Shown piece after piece: positions 27,179 through 36,360 of a DNA stretch of 64,000 nucleotides. The stretch is from Arthrobacter sp. MA-N2. Its GTDB lineage: Bacteria; Actinomycetota; Actinomycetes; Actinomycetales; Micrococcaceae. Numbering within the stretch: position 1 is the stretch's first letter; every line of letters starts with the position of its first letter. Made by a program: the position numbers and the translations under genes. The notes below the pieces were generated by a model. That model had not been told where the DNA came from, searched no databases, and was given only the letters and a program-made list of their open reading frames with translations. Location of the stretch: NCBI RefSeq assembly GCF_000517125.1, contig NZ_KI912155.1, positions 2,716,034-2,780,033 on the forward strand, in the 5' to 3' direction.

Positions 27179-29152
27179 TTGGGACTTTTGGAGACAATCC
27201 GGAACCCGCAGGACCTGAGTAAGCTCACCGGCCAGCAGTTGGAGCAGCTTGCCGGCGAGATCAGGACTTTCCTCATCACCAACGTCGCTCAAACCGGTGG
27301 ACATCTCGGGCCGAACCTTGGCGTCGTGGAACTCACCATGGCCATCCACAAGATCTTCGATTCGCCGCGCGACAGCATCGTCTTCGATACCGGCCACCAG
27401 TCCTATGTTCATAAATTGCTGACGGGACGCCAGGACTTCAGTACGCTGCGACAGCAAGGGGGCATGTCCGGTTACCCCGATCGTGCCGAGTCGGAGCACG
27501 ACATCGTGGAAAGTTCACACGCCTCCTCATCGCTGTCGTGGGCCGACGGTATCTCCCGGGCCAGGCAGCTGACGGGCCAGGGAGATCGCTGCGTCGTTGC
27601 CGTCGTCGGGGATGGTGCCTTGACCGGTGGCATGGCGTGGGAAGCGATCAACAACATTGCCGCAGACAAGCGGCGCCGCGTAGTGATTGTTGTCAACGAC
27701 AACGGCCGATCCTACGCCCCCACGGTCGGCGGCGTGGCAGACTACCTCGCTTCCTTGCGCCCCACGATCGATTCGCTCCGCGCTGCGCCCGCCTACGAGG
27801 TCGTGTTGGATTGGTGGAAGAAGAAGCTGCAGAACGGCGGACCGATCGGCCAGTTCACCTATAAGAGCCTGCATGCCATGAAGAAGGGCATCAAGGACTG
27901 GTGGGCTCCGCAGGGCATGTTCGAAGATCTCGGCATGAAGTACATCGGTCCCGTCGACGGCCACAACATGCGTGCCCTCGAGCACGCGCTCACCGCAGCC
28001 CGCAACTATGGCGGTCCCGTGATCGTCCATGCCATAACCGAAAAGGGCCATGGTTATGCGCCGGCCCTTGCCAATGAGGCAGACCAGTTCCACGCCGTCG
28101 GAATCATCGACCCCGAGACCGGGGAACCCACGGAGGCCGGCGGAGCCCGCTCCTGGACGTCCGTGTTCGCCGAGGAAATCGCGGATATTGCCGACGAACG
28201 CGAAGATATCGTGGGAATTACCGGCGCGATGCTGATCCCCGTCGGGCTGCATAAGTTCGCGGAACGACACCCGAAGAGAGTGATCGATGTCGGCATCGCG
28301 GAGCAACACGCGCTCACCTCCGCGGCGGGCATGGCTTTCGGTGGCCTGCATCCGGTAGTGGCCGTCTACGCTACGTTCCTGAACCGCGCCTTCGACCAGC
28401 TCCTCATGGACGTTGCCCTCCACAAGGCCGGTGTAACGATTGTCTTGGACCGCGCCGGCGTGACGGGCCCGGATGGTGCCAGCCACCACGGCATGTGGGA
28501 CATGGCCATGGTCCAGATCGTTCCGGGACTTCATCTCGCTGCTCCACGCGATGCCAGCCGTTTGCGTGAAGAACTCCGCGAGGCCGTCGCCATCAACGAC
28601 GCGCCCAGCGTGGTGCGCTTCTCCAAAGGCAGCGTAGGAAGCGAAATCGAGGCGATCGAACGGCTTTCCGACGGCGTCGATGTGCTGGCGCGTCGCCCCG
28701 AAGGCTCCACGGAGAACGACGTCCTGATTGTGAGCGTCGGTGCCATGTCCGAGCTCGCCCTCGACGTCGCAGGCCGCCTCGGTTCCCAAGGCATCAGTTC
28801 CACCGTGGTGGATCCGCGGTGGGTCCTGCCGGTGCGCAAGTCCATCATTGCCCTCGCTGCCAGGCACCGCTTGGTGATCTGCATCGAGGACGGCGTCCGC
28901 GCGGGTGGCGTTGGATCCCGGATCCGCCAGGAGATGCGCGCGGCCGGTGTGGACACTGCCCTCAACGAAGTGGGACTTCCGGTCGAGTTCCTCGATCACG
29001 GAACAAGAAGCCAAGTGCTTGAGCGTGTAGGGCTTACCGCCCAACAGATAACGCACGACGTCGTGGCGCAGGTTCTGGGGACAAAGGTGCCTTTCGCGCG
29101 GCCCCTGCCGGGACAGGAACACCCCACCACCGGCAGTCTTCCCAAGCTGTGA
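27179..29152 (+). CDS. dxs: 1-deoxy-D-xylulose-5-phosphate synthase
   Basis: 657 residues from TTG 27179, with AAGGAGG five bases upstream. The thiamine diphosphate binding [16 protein letters not shown] lies near 144; the transketolase pyrimidine domain includes [18 protein letters not shown] and [18 protein letters not shown]; a C-terminal domain ends the protein. It condenses pyruvate and glyceraldehyde 3-phosphate, the first step of the MEP isoprenoid pathway. The final TGA overlaps the GTG of the DUF402 gene (GTGA), so at least four genes downstream may be co-transcribed. Placement near RNase D and DUF3000 resembles the mycobacterial dxs1 region. Confidence 0.95.
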   Translation: MGLLETIRNPQDLSKLTGQQLEQLAGEIRTFLITNVAQTGGHLGPNLGVVELTMAIHKIFDSPRDSIVFDTGHQSYVHKLLTGRQDFSTLRQQGGMSGYPDRAESEHDIVESSHASSSLSWADGISRARQLTGQGDRCVVAVVGDGALTGGMAWEAINNIAADKRRRVVIVVNDNGRSYAPTVGGVADYLASLRPTIDSLRAAPAYEVVLDWWKKKLQNGGPIGQFTYKSLHAMKKGIKDWWAPQGMFEDLGMKYIGPVDGHNMRALEHALTAARNYGGPVIVHAITEKGHGYAPALANEADQFHAVGIIDPETGEPTEAGGARSWTSVFAEEIADIADEREDIVGITGAMLIPVGLHKFAERHPKRVIDVGIAEQHALTSAAGMAFGGLHPVVAVYATFLNRAFDQLLMDVALHKAGVTIVLDRAGVTGPDGASHHGMWDMAMVQIVPGLHLAAPRDASRLREELREAVAINDAPSVVRFSKGSVGSEIEAIERLSDGVDVLARRPEGSTENDVLIVSVGAMSELALDVAGRLGSQGISSTVVDPRWVLPVRKSIIALAARHRLVICIEDGVRAGGVGSRIRQEMRAAGVDTALNEVGLPVEFLDHGTRSQVLERVGLTAQQITHDVVAQVLGTKVPFARPLPGQEHPTTGSLPKL

Positions 29153-29724
29153 GCGAGGACGCATCGCGGTTGCCGGGGAGTCTGCAGCCAGGGGATTTGG
29201 TGGTGGCCCGGAACCGGAAATGGGACGGTACCGCACATTGGGTTGTCCCGGGACGCTACCTCGGCGAAGACATCCACGGCTGGTGGATTTTCCAAGGCCG
29301 GAACGAGTTCTGCTCGCGGCCAGGGGCGGCTTTCTACACCGCGTCGGATGCTGTGCTCTTGATACCACGCGCCGGCGAGTACGTAGCGACGTTCTACAAT
29401 GACAGCTACCCCGGGGATTTTCGGATCTACGTCGATCTCGCCACGGCCCATGAGTGGAAGGCCATCAAGCCCGGTGTGTCCGAGTTCCATGTGATCGATA
29501 TGGATCTCGACGTCATCCGCTCCGTCCGGAGGGATGTTTTCATTGACGACGAGGACGAATTCGACGAGCGCCGTGTGAGCATGGGCTATCCCGATGACGT
29601 GGTCGAGTCCATGCGGCGCGAGTGCGGGGAGCTTTTCCACGCGGTATCCAAGCAAGAAGCACCCTTCGACGGCACAGGCCCCAGCAGTACCTGCGCCGAA
29701 TGGTTCAGAAAAGGACAAGCATGA
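29149..29724 (+). CDS. DUF402 family protein
   Basis: 191 residues from GTG 29149. Features of DUF402 include [41 protein letters not shown], and a DMDLDVIRS...DEDEFDERR metal-binding acidic stretch. Characterised relatives (FomD, NtdP) are metal-dependent hydrolases of nucleoside di/triphosphates or nucleotidyl phosphonates. Activity here is unproven. The last codon overlaps the next start (ATGA). Confidence 0.78.
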   Translation: MSEDASRLPGSLQPGDLVVARNRKWDGTAHWVVPGRYLGEDIHGWWIFQGRNEFCSRPGAAFYTASDAVLLIPRAGEYVATFYNDSYPGDFRIYVDLATAHEWKAIKPGVSEFHVIDMDLDVIRSVRRDVFIDDEDEFDERRVSMGYPDDVVESMRRECGELFHAVSKQEAPFDGTGPSSTCAEWFRKGQA

Positions 29725-30281
29725 GCGGCATTATCCGCACCTACAAGCGCGATGAAGAGGCAGTCCTGCATTTTCGCGAGGCTTGGTACGACGAGGAATT
29801 CAAGCAGTTCGTCATCAACCATGGAGTCGTAGGACACCAGAGCAGCACTGATGAAACCGACGTCGAGGATGAGGCCGCCGTCGACGGACTCATGACGGCC
29901 TTCGCCGCGCAATGCGAAGAGGATGGCTACGCGGAGATCCCCGAGGCGGAGCAGTTCTGGGTAGTCGCACAGATTGCGCTTAAGACTAAAGACGGGACGG
30001 ACCGCGACCGGTACCTCGAACGCAAGGCCAAGGCGGCGCTGACGAGCGAACTGGCTTGGCGCGGCCTCGGTACCGTGGAGCGTTCCGAAATCGGCGATTC
30101 AAAACTCAACATCTTCTGCCTGTGCCCGGACGTCAACAAGGCCGTCAACGCCATCAAGGTGTGCATCCGGGGAGAAGACCTGGACTTCACCAAGTTGAGC
30201 ATTGCCGCTGCGCCCCACTCCGAACCTGCGGCATTCAAGGTAAAACACTCGCCGAAAACCGGTGCGGGCTTTACCCTCTAA
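29721..30281 (+). CDS. Hypothetical protein, 186 residues
   Basis: I do not recognise this family. The ATG overlaps the DUF402 stop. The protein is soluble, without signal peptide or membrane helix, and begins [24 protein letters not shown] (shown in part), with many acidic and aromatic residues. A middle segment rich in Glu/Asp is followed by a basic patch (DRDRYLERKAKAALTSEL) and a C-terminal part with CLCPDVNKAVNAIKVC, containing three Cys residues. Its position between DUF402 and a helix-hairpin-helix protein suggests a nucleotide- or nucleic-acid-related role, but this is inference only. Confidence 0.6.
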   Translation: MSGIIRTYKRDEEAVLHFREAWYDEEFKQFVINHGVVGHQSSTDETDVEDEAAVDGLMTAFAAQCEEDGYAEIPEAEQFWVVAQIALKTKDGTDRDRYLERKAKAALTSELAWRGLGTVERSEIGDSKLNIFCLCPDVNKAVNAIKVCIRGEDLDFTKLSIAAAPHSEPAAFKVKHSPKTGAGFTL

Positions 30282-30311
30282 GGACCACACCCCAGCTTCG
30301 AAGGGACAACC

Positions 30312-30527
30312 ATGGCTCCCAAGAGCAACTGGCCCGGCCATACGCCGCTGCCGAAGGGCTTGTCCGCCCCGGCACGCAGGGCCCTCGCCCACGAAGGGCT
30401 GGAAACCTTGGAACAGCTCGCCGAGTTCGGGGAAGGGCGCGTGGCGGCCCTGCACGGTATGGGGCCGAAGGTCATGGCCCAGCTGCATGACGCGATGGAA
30501 GAAGCAGGAATCGCCTTCGGTTCCTGA
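30312..30527 (+). CDS. Small helix-hairpin-helix / RNA polymerase alpha-CTD-like DNA-binding protein
   Basis: 71 residues. LPKGLSAPARRALAHEGLET, LEQLAEFGEGRVAALHGMGP and KVMAQLHDAMEEAG follow the pattern of the RNA polymerase alpha C-terminal domain and related HhH folds (GLSAPARRAL... GIGPK). Such small proteins are widespread in actinobacteria and probably bind DNA; a specific role is not known. It sits 30 bases downstream of the 186-residue gene and 39 bases upstream of the aldo-keto reductase. Confidence 0.75.
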   Translation: MAPKSNWPGHTPLPKGLSAPARRALAHEGLETLEQLAEFGEGRVAALHGMGPKVMAQLHDAMEEAGIAFGS

Positions 30528-30566
30528 GTGACCCCAGGGGTCCGGCAGGCATTGTAGGGTGAAATC

Positions 30567-31544
30567 ATGACTGAATATCGCCGTCTTGGACATTCCGGAT
30601 TGACCGTCTCAGTAGTCGGCTTGGGGTGCAACAATCTCGGCCGGCCCAATACTGCGACCGAATCGCAAGAGGGCACCAACGCGGTGGTGCACGCCGCGTT
30701 GGATGCCGGCGTCACCCTTTTCGATGTGGCAGACGTCTACGGCAGGGAACCCGGGCTCAGCGAAACAATGTTGGGCCTTGCACTCAAGGGCCGCCGGGAC
30801 GACGCGATCGTGGCAACGAAATTCGGCATGGACATGCGCGGCGCCAACGGCAACGATTTTGGTGCCCGGGGTTCGCGCCGCTACATCATCCAGGCTGTCG
30901 AGGCATCGCTGCGTCGCCTTGGCACCGAATGGATCGACTTGTATCAGTACCACACCCCGGATCCCCTCACCCCTGTTGACGAGACACTCGCCGCCCTCGA
31001 GGACCTCGTCACAAGCGGCAAGGTCCGGTACCTCGGCCACTCCAACCGTGCCGGCTGGCAGATTGCCGAGGCCGAATACGTCGCCCGAATGCACGGAGGC
31101 CCCCGCTTCATTTCGACGCAAAACCACTACAACCTACTGGACCGCCGGGCGGAACTCGAAGTGCTGCCGGCCGCCGAAGCTTTCGGGCTCGGCGTCTTGC
31201 CGTATTTCCCGCTGGCGAACGGCCTCCTGACCGGCAAGTATGCGCCTGGGAGCGCCCCGGAAGGATCGCGGCTCAGCCACACACGGACCAACATGGTCAA
31301 CGACGCCGACTGGGTCCAGTTGGGCCGGTTCAGCCAATTCGCCAAGGCCCGGGACCTGAGCGAACTTCAGCTGGCTTTTTCCTGGCTGGCCGCACAGCCC
31401 GCAGTCAGCAGTGTCATTGCCGGAGCCACCCGTCCCGAGCAAATTGAAGAAAACGCCCAGGCCGTGCGGTGGGTACCGAGCACAGAGGAGCGCGCGGAAT
31501 TGGACGACATCTTCCCGCGCACGCCGAAGGTAGCTCTTTTCTAA
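30567..31544 (+). CDS. Aldo/keto reductase
   Basis: 325 residues with the (beta/alpha)8 aldo-keto reductase tetrad: Asp and Tyr in FDVADVYGREPG, Lys in VATKFGM and His in LYQYHTPDP. The NADPH phosphate region is near the end (SVIAGATRPEQIEENA). Substrates are probably aldehydes or ketones; the protein resembles the YghZ/Tas group. The next gene starts 10 bases downstream, so it is probably co-transcribed with the nucleoside hydrolase. Confidence 0.88.
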   Translation: MTEYRRLGHSGLTVSVVGLGCNNLGRPNTATESQEGTNAVVHAALDAGVTLFDVADVYGREPGLSETMLGLALKGRRDDAIVATKFGMDMRGANGNDFGARGSRRYIIQAVEASLRRLGTEWIDLYQYHTPDPLTPVDETLAALEDLVTSGKVRYLGHSNRAGWQIAEAEYVARMHGGPRFISTQNHYNLLDRRAELEVLPAAEAFGLGVLPYFPLANGLLTGKYAPGSAPEGSRLSHTRTNMVNDADWVQLGRFSQFAKARDLSELQLAFSWLAAQPAVSSVIAGATRPEQIEENAQAVRWVPSTEERAELDDIFPRTPKVALF

Positions 31545-31554
31545 GGAGTACGCC

Positions 31555-32673
31555 ATGAGCGGGGAACACGCGCCGGTAGCCGGTCTTCGGGAGCCCGTGA
31601 GCTTGCTGGTGGATTGCGACACGGGAATCGACGACGCCATCGCCCTGGCCTACTTGTGTAGCCTGGCACAGGTAGAGCTTGTGGCCGTCAGCTGTACTCC
31701 GGGCAACGTCGCCGCGGAACAGGTGGCACGCAACAACCTATCCTTGCTCGAGTTGTGTGGCCGTCCCGGGGTGCCCGTTGCCATCGGTGCCCGGGCGCCG
31801 CTGCGGATCCCGCTGGTCACCACGCCGGAAACCCACGGGCCGCGAGGCGTCGGTTACGCCGAGTTGCCGGAACCGCAGGGGAGCGTGAGCGGGATCGACG
31901 CCGTCGAGCTCTGGGTCGAAGCGGCCCGATCTCGGCCGGGAGAACTGGTTGCCCTGCTGACCGCTCCACTCACCAACTTCGCCCTCGCGCTGCGCGACGA
32001 ACCCCGGCTACCTGAGCTGCTGCGCGGCGTCGTGATCATGGGCGGCAGTTACTATTACCAAGGCAACACGACGCCCACCGCCGAGTGGAACACGCACGTT
32101 GATCCGCACGCAGCCGTCGAGGTGTTCGCGGCATTCTCCGGCCTTCCCGAAGAGCGCCTTCCGGTGGTGTGCGCCCTGGAGACCACGGAGCGGATCGAAC
32201 TCAAACCCGAACATGTGACCGCCCTGGCTGCTGAAGCAGGCTGTACGGAGCCGGAACTCGTCCTGCCGGATCAGCCGGAGGGGAGCCGCAGCACCGCCTC
32301 AAATGTGCTCGTGAGGCACGTCAGCGATATGCTGCGCTTCTATTTCGAGTTCCATCGCCGCTACGACCAGGGCTACGTGGCGCACATCCACGACTACTTC
32401 GCCGCGTCCGTCGCCGCCGGAACCGCAAGGTACCGGGCGCGGGCCGCAACCGTGCACGTCGAAACAGCAGCTCCCAGGCTCATCGGTACGACGGTGGCGG
32501 ACTTCCGTGGCCTATGGGGTGAACCGCCCAACGCGCGCATCGTTTCTGAAAACTACCCCAGCGAGACCTTTAGCGAATTGGTGCGGTCACTGGGTGGCCT
32601 TGGCCGGCGGCTGGGAGACCCCGACGGCCAAGGCAATCCCTGGAAAGGGGCAGCTAGCCCGCGGTCGGCTTAG
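31555..32673 (+). CDS. Inosine-uridine preferring nucleoside hydrolase family protein
   Basis: 372 residues. The calcium-binding N-terminal motif reads LLVDCDTGIDDAIAL, and later segments NFALALRDEPRLPELLRGVVIMGG (in part) and TAEWNTHVDPHAAVEVF carry the other active-site acids. Family members cleave the N-glycosidic bond of ribonucleosides. RBS AAGGAG is present before the ATG. Its last 20 bp overlap the end of the opposing fatty-acid oxidation gene. Confidence 0.88.
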   Translation: MSGEHAPVAGLREPVSLLVDCDTGIDDAIALAYLCSLAQVELVAVSCTPGNVAAEQVARNNLSLLELCGRPGVPVAIGARAPLRIPLVTTPETHGPRGVGYAELPEPQGSVSGIDAVELWVEAARSRPGELVALLTAPLTNFALALRDEPRLPELLRGVVIMGGSYYYQGNTTPTAEWNTHVDPHAAVEVFAAFSGLPEERLPVVCALETTERIELKPEHVTALAAEAGCTEPELVLPDQPEGSRSTASNVLVRHVSDMLRFYFEFHRRYDQGYVAHIHDYFAASVAAGTARYRARAATVHVETAAPRLIGTTVADFRGLWGEPPNARIVSENYPSETFSELVRSLGGLGRRLGDPDGQGNPWKGAASPRSA

Positions 32674-34804
32674 AAGCGATCCCCGGTGCCAGGAAGCGTT
32701 TGCCGTTGACCCGCGCTGAGGCGCCCACACGGTCCAGATACGGGGTGATGCCGCCCAGGAACATCGGCCAGCCGGCTCCGAGGATGACACAGAGATCGAT
32801 GTCTTCCGGCCCTGCCACCACGCCTTCGGACAGCATGAGCCCGATCTCCTCGGCCAATGCGTCCTGGGTACGGCGCAGGACTTCCTCGGCCGTGGACGGG
32901 GTGGTGCCGAAGGACATGAGCGCCAAGGTGTCCGCGGGGATCACCGGCGTTCCGTCAGGACCAGGCGCCCAGAGCGACGTCACGCCGTTGTCAACCAGCT
33001 TCTGCAGGTTCTGGGATAACGGAAAACGCTCGCCGAAAGCTGCGTGGAGCGATTCCTGGACGTGCTGGGCTACTGGAAGGCCCACCATCGCACTGAGGGT
33101 GAACGGACTCACCGGCAGGCCCATGGGTCGCAGCGCCGTGTCGGCTACTTCCGCCGGTGTCCCTTCGTCGAACGCGGCAATGACTTCGCCCATGAGGCGC
33201 AGCAGGATCCTATTGACGACGAACGCGGCGGCGTCCTTGACCAGCACTGCCGTCTTCTTCAAGCCCTTGGCGAGCTCGAACGCGGTAGCCAGCACGGCGT
33301 CGTCAGTCTTCGGGGCACGCACGATCTCCAGGAGCGGCATCACCGCCACCGGGTTGAAGAAGTGGAAGCCGACCAGGCGCTCCGGGTGCTCCAGGTCTTC
33401 GGCCATCGCGGTCACGGACAGTGAGGAAGTGTTGGTTGCGAGGATGCATTCGGGGGAGACGATGGCCTCCACTTCGGCGAAGACCTGCTTCTTGACATTG
33501 AGTTCTTCGAAGACGGCTTCAATGACAAAGTCTGCGTCGGCGAATGCCTCCTTCGAGACCGAGCCGCTGACGAGGGCCTTGGTCCGGTTGGCGGCGTCGG
33601 AGCTGATCCGGTTTTTGCCGAGGAGCTTGTCCACCTCCGCATGGACGTAGGAGACGCCTTTGTCCACCCTCTCCTGGTCGATGTCCGTCAGGACGACGGG
33701 CACCTTGAGCTGGCGTGCGAACAGCAGGGCGAGCTGGCTCGCCATGAGTCCGGCGCCTACGACGCCGATCTTCGTCACCGGACGTGCGAGCTTGCGGTCG
33801 GGCGCACCCGCCGGCCGTTTGGACCTTTTCTGCACGAGGTCCAGGAAGGCATACACCGTGGAACGGAACTCGTCCGTCTGCATCAACTCGGCGAGCGTCT
33901 CGCACTCCAAGGCCGCCGATGCCGCTTTGCCCATGGTCCGGTTGGCCTCGAGAAGATCCAGCACCTTTGCCGGAGCCGGCGAAGCGTTGGAAGTCTTGGC
34001 TTCCACGAACGCGCGGCCCGCTGCCACGGCGCCGGCCCAGCGTTCGGCAACGGCAGGATCTTCCGGGTCCACGGCGTTCTCCCGGTTCGGGATGATCTCG
34101 CCGGCAATTATTTTCGCTGCCCAGTCAATGGACTGTTCCACGAAGTCCGCAGGCTCGAAGATGGCGTCGGCAATGCCGAGCTGGAAGGCCTGGGGGCCGG
34201 TGAGCGTGCGGTTGTTGCTCAGCGGGTTCTCGATCATGACCTTGACGGCGTTTTCCGGACCGATGAGGCGCGGCAGGATGTAGACGCCGCCCCAGCCCGG
34301 GACGAGTCCGATGAATGCTTCAGGCAAAGCGAGGGCGCCGGCGCCAGTCGAGACGGTGCGGTACGTGGACTGTAGTGCGATTTCGAGGCCGCCACCAAGG
34401 GCAAGGCCGTTGATGAAGGCGAAGCTGGGAACACCCAGGTTTGCGAGCGTTCCGTAGACGTCATGGCCCAGCTGCGCCATCCACAAGCCATGCTCCCGTT
34501 CCTCGAGCCGCTTGACCGCCGAGAGGTCCGCTCCGGCCACCAGGAAGTACGGCTTGCCCGTGACACCGACGCCAACGATCTCGCCGCGCGCCGCGCGATC
34601 CTTGAGGCCCTCAAGTACCGTACCGAGCTCGACGAGGGTATTGGGACCGAGGGTGGTGGGCTTGGTGTGGTCCAGGCCGTTGTCCAGGGTAATCAGGGCG
34701 AATGTTCCGGCATTGCCGGGGAGTTCGATGTCCTGCACATAGGAATGGGTCACTGTCTCGTCCGGGAACAGTTCGGCCAGTTGCTGGAATTGGGCGGCGC
34801 TCAT
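32654..34804 (-). CDS. Bifunctional enoyl-CoA hydratase / 3-hydroxyacyl-CoA dehydrogenase (FadB/FadJ-like)
   Basis: 716 residues. Residues 1-230 are a crotonase domain (FALITLDNGLDHTKPTTLGP, FAFINGLALGGGLEIAL). A Rossmann NAD-binding domain starts near 345 (IGVVGAGLMASQLALLFA), with HFFNPVAVMPLLEIV near 480, and a C-terminal dehydrogenase domain follows with NRILLRLMGEVIAAFDEG. It hydrates trans-2-enoyl-CoA and oxidises the hydroxyacyl-CoA. The start overlaps the stop of the thiolase gene (ATGA), giving a beta-oxidation operon. Confidence 0.92.
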   Translation of the reverse strand: MSAAQFQQLAELFPDETVTHSYVQDIELPGNAGTFALITLDNGLDHTKPTTLGPNTLVELGTVLEGLKDRAARGEIVGVGVTGKPYFLVAGADLSAVKRLEEREHGLWMAQLGHDVYGTLANLGVPSFAFINGLALGGGLEIALQSTYRTVSTGAGALALPEAFIGLVPGWGGVYILPRLIGPENAVKVMIENPLSNNRTLTGPQAFQLGIADAIFEPADFVEQSIDWAAKIIAGEIIPNRENAVDPEDPAVAERWAGAVAAGRAFVEAKTSNASPAPAKVLDLLEANRTMGKAASAALECETLAELMQTDEFRSTVYAFLDLVQKRSKRPAGAPDRKLARPVTKIGVVGAGLMASQLALLFARQLKVPVVLTDIDQERVDKGVSYVHAEVDKLLGKNRISSDAANRTKALVSGSVSKEAFADADFVIEAVFEELNVKKQVFAEVEAIVSPECILATNTSSLSVTAMAEDLEHPERLVGFHFFNPVAVMPLLEIVRAPKTDDAVLATAFELAKGLKKTAVLVKDAAAFVVNRILLRLMGEVIAAFDEGTPAEVADTALRPMGLPVSPFTLSAMVGLPVAQHVQESLHAAFGERFPLSQNLQKLVDNGVTSLWAPGPDGTPVIPADTLALMSFGTTPSTAEEVLRRTQDALAEEIGLMLSEGVVAGPEDIDLCVILGAGWPMFLGGITPYLDRVGASARVNGKRFLAPGIASKPTAG

Positions 34805-36099
34805 GCTGTGGCTCCCTGGGTAGCGTTGTCTGCGGAGTTCTCTGTCGCGCTGTCAAAGCTGTTGTAGTAGCTGTTGTTATAGTCGGGGTGACGCGGGTTC
34901 TCCCATATAACAGTGGCACCCATGCCCAAGCCTATGCACATGGTGGTCATGCCGTAACGGACTGACGGGTCTTCCTCGAACTGGCGGGCGAGTTGGTTCA
35001 TGAGCCGTACGCCTGAGGATGCCAACGGATGCCCGACGGCGATCGCCCCGCCGTAGCGGTTGACGCGCGGGTCGTCGTCGGCGATTCCGAAGTGGTCCAG
35101 GAAGCTCAGGACTTGCACGGCGAAGGCTTCGTTGATCTCGAACAGGCCGATGTCTTCGATGCCAAGTCCGGCGTTCTTGAGCGCCTTCTCGGTGGCCGGG
35201 ACCGGTCCGATTCCCATGACTTCCGGCTCGACACCGGCGAAGGCATAGGAGACCAGACGCATTTTCACGGACAGGCCGAGCTCCTCGGCAGCTTCGGCGG
35301 AGGCGAGGACTGCCGCCGTCGCGCCGTCGTTCAATCCGGCGGCATTGCCCGCCGTGACGCGGCCGTGTGCGCGGAACGGCGTGCGCAGTTCCGCGAGGTC
35401 GTCCACCGTGGTTCCGGGGCGCGGCGGCTCGTCCGTGGTGTTGACCGTCCAGCCTTCCCCGGGCTTCATTGTGGCGACCGGGACCAAGTCCGGCTGGATC
35501 TGGCCCTTGCCGTAGGCCGCAGCTAGTTTTGCCTGGGATGCCGCTGCGTAGGTGTCCGTGCGCTCTTTGGTGATTGCCGGGAAGCGGTCGTGCAGGTTTT
35601 CGGCAGTATTGCCCATGTTCAGCGCAGCTGGATCCACGATCCGTTCGGACATGAACCGCGGGTTCGGATCCGCGCCGGCGCCCATGGGGTGGTTGCCCAT
35701 GTGCTCAACACCGCCGGCAATCACGACGTCGTATGCGCCGAAACCAATGCCGCTTGCCGTCGTCGTGACCGCCGTCATCGCGCCGGCACACATGCGGTCG
35801 ATGGCAAAGCCCGGCACGCTGCGGGGGAGACCGGCCAGGAGAGCGGCGGTACGCCCGATCGTCAGGCCTTGGTCGCCGGTTTGCGTCGTGGCAGCGATGG
35901 CGACTTCGTCGACGCGCTCGGCGGGCAAAGCAGGGTTGCGGCGCATGAGTTCTCGGATGCACTTGACGATCAGGTCGTCGGCGCGGGTTCCCGCATAGAT
36001 GCCTTTTTCGCCTGCTTTGCCGAAAGGCGTCCGGACACCGTCCACGAAGACGACGTCGCGGACAATCCGGGGCTTGGCGCTGTTCCCGCTGTGGCTCAT
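34801..36099 (-). CDS. Acetyl-CoA C-acyltransferase (thiolase, FadA/FadI-like)
   Basis: 432 residues. The nucleophilic Cys is in DRMCAGAMTAVTTTASGI; the C-terminal active-site motifs are NEAFAVQVL, GHPLASSG and CIGLGMGAT. It cleaves 3-ketoacyl-CoA to acetyl-CoA and a shortened acyl-CoA. A Thr/Asn-rich tail (NNSYYNSFDSATENSADNAT) ends the protein. It is the promoter-proximal gene of the beta-oxidation pair, preceded by a repeat-bearing 261-bp gap. Confidence 0.92.
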   Translation of the reverse strand: MSHSGNSAKPRIVRDVVFVDGVRTPFGKAGEKGIYAGTRADDLIVKCIRELMRRNPALPAERVDEVAIAATTQTGDQGLTIGRTAALLAGLPRSVPGFAIDRMCAGAMTAVTTTASGIGFGAYDVVIAGGVEHMGNHPMGAGADPNPRFMSERIVDPAALNMGNTAENLHDRFPAITKERTDTYAAASQAKLAAAYGKGQIQPDLVPVATMKPGEGWTVNTTDEPPRPGTTVDDLAELRTPFRAHGRVTAGNAAGLNDGATAAVLASAEAAEELGLSVKMRLVSYAFAGVEPEVMGIGPVPATEKALKNAGLGIEDIGLFEINEAFAVQVLSFLDHFGIADDDPRVNRYGGAIAVGHPLASSGVRLMNQLARQFEEDPSVRYGMTTMCIGLGMGATVIWENPRHPDYNNSYYNSFDSATENSADNATQGATA

Positions 36100-36212
36100 G
36101 GGTGGCTCCTCGTTGAGACAGGGATGCCGGACAGACCTGAGAGGGAGTCGGCATCATTTACCGCCATGTTACTCACCGGTAACTTAGCGCGCAAGGAGGA
36201 CAAATTCCGATC

Positions 36213-36332
36213 CTCGCTCACATATGACGTCCCCTCGCCGGTTCCTCGCTCACATCCCGCAGGAACCGCGGTCGGATGTGAGCGAGCGTTGGGCTTGGGG
36301 GCGTTAGATGTGAGCGAGCGTTGGGCTTGGGG
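36213..36332. repeat. Four copies of an ATGTGAGCGAG motif in mixed orientation, two inside a 26-bp direct repeat
   Basis: CTCGCTCACAT occurs at 36213-36223 and 36245-36255; its complement ATGTGAGCGAG occurs at 36276-36286 and 36308-36318. The last two lie in perfect 26-bp direct repeats (36275-36300 and 36307-36332, period 32). The second inverted copy sits in the loop of a hairpin with a 7-bp stem GGTTCCT/AGGAACC (36240-36267). The cluster is in the 36100-36360 gap between the thiolase start and the RNase D stop; I see no gene in that gap. Confidence 0.75.
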
Positions 36333-36360
36333 CACTCCGGCCCAACCGGCCGTGCATGAT

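Noticed and set aside
27527..29368. 613-codon open frame on the minus strand
   Set aside because: Antisense shadow of dxs; no domain, no RBS and dxs is certain.
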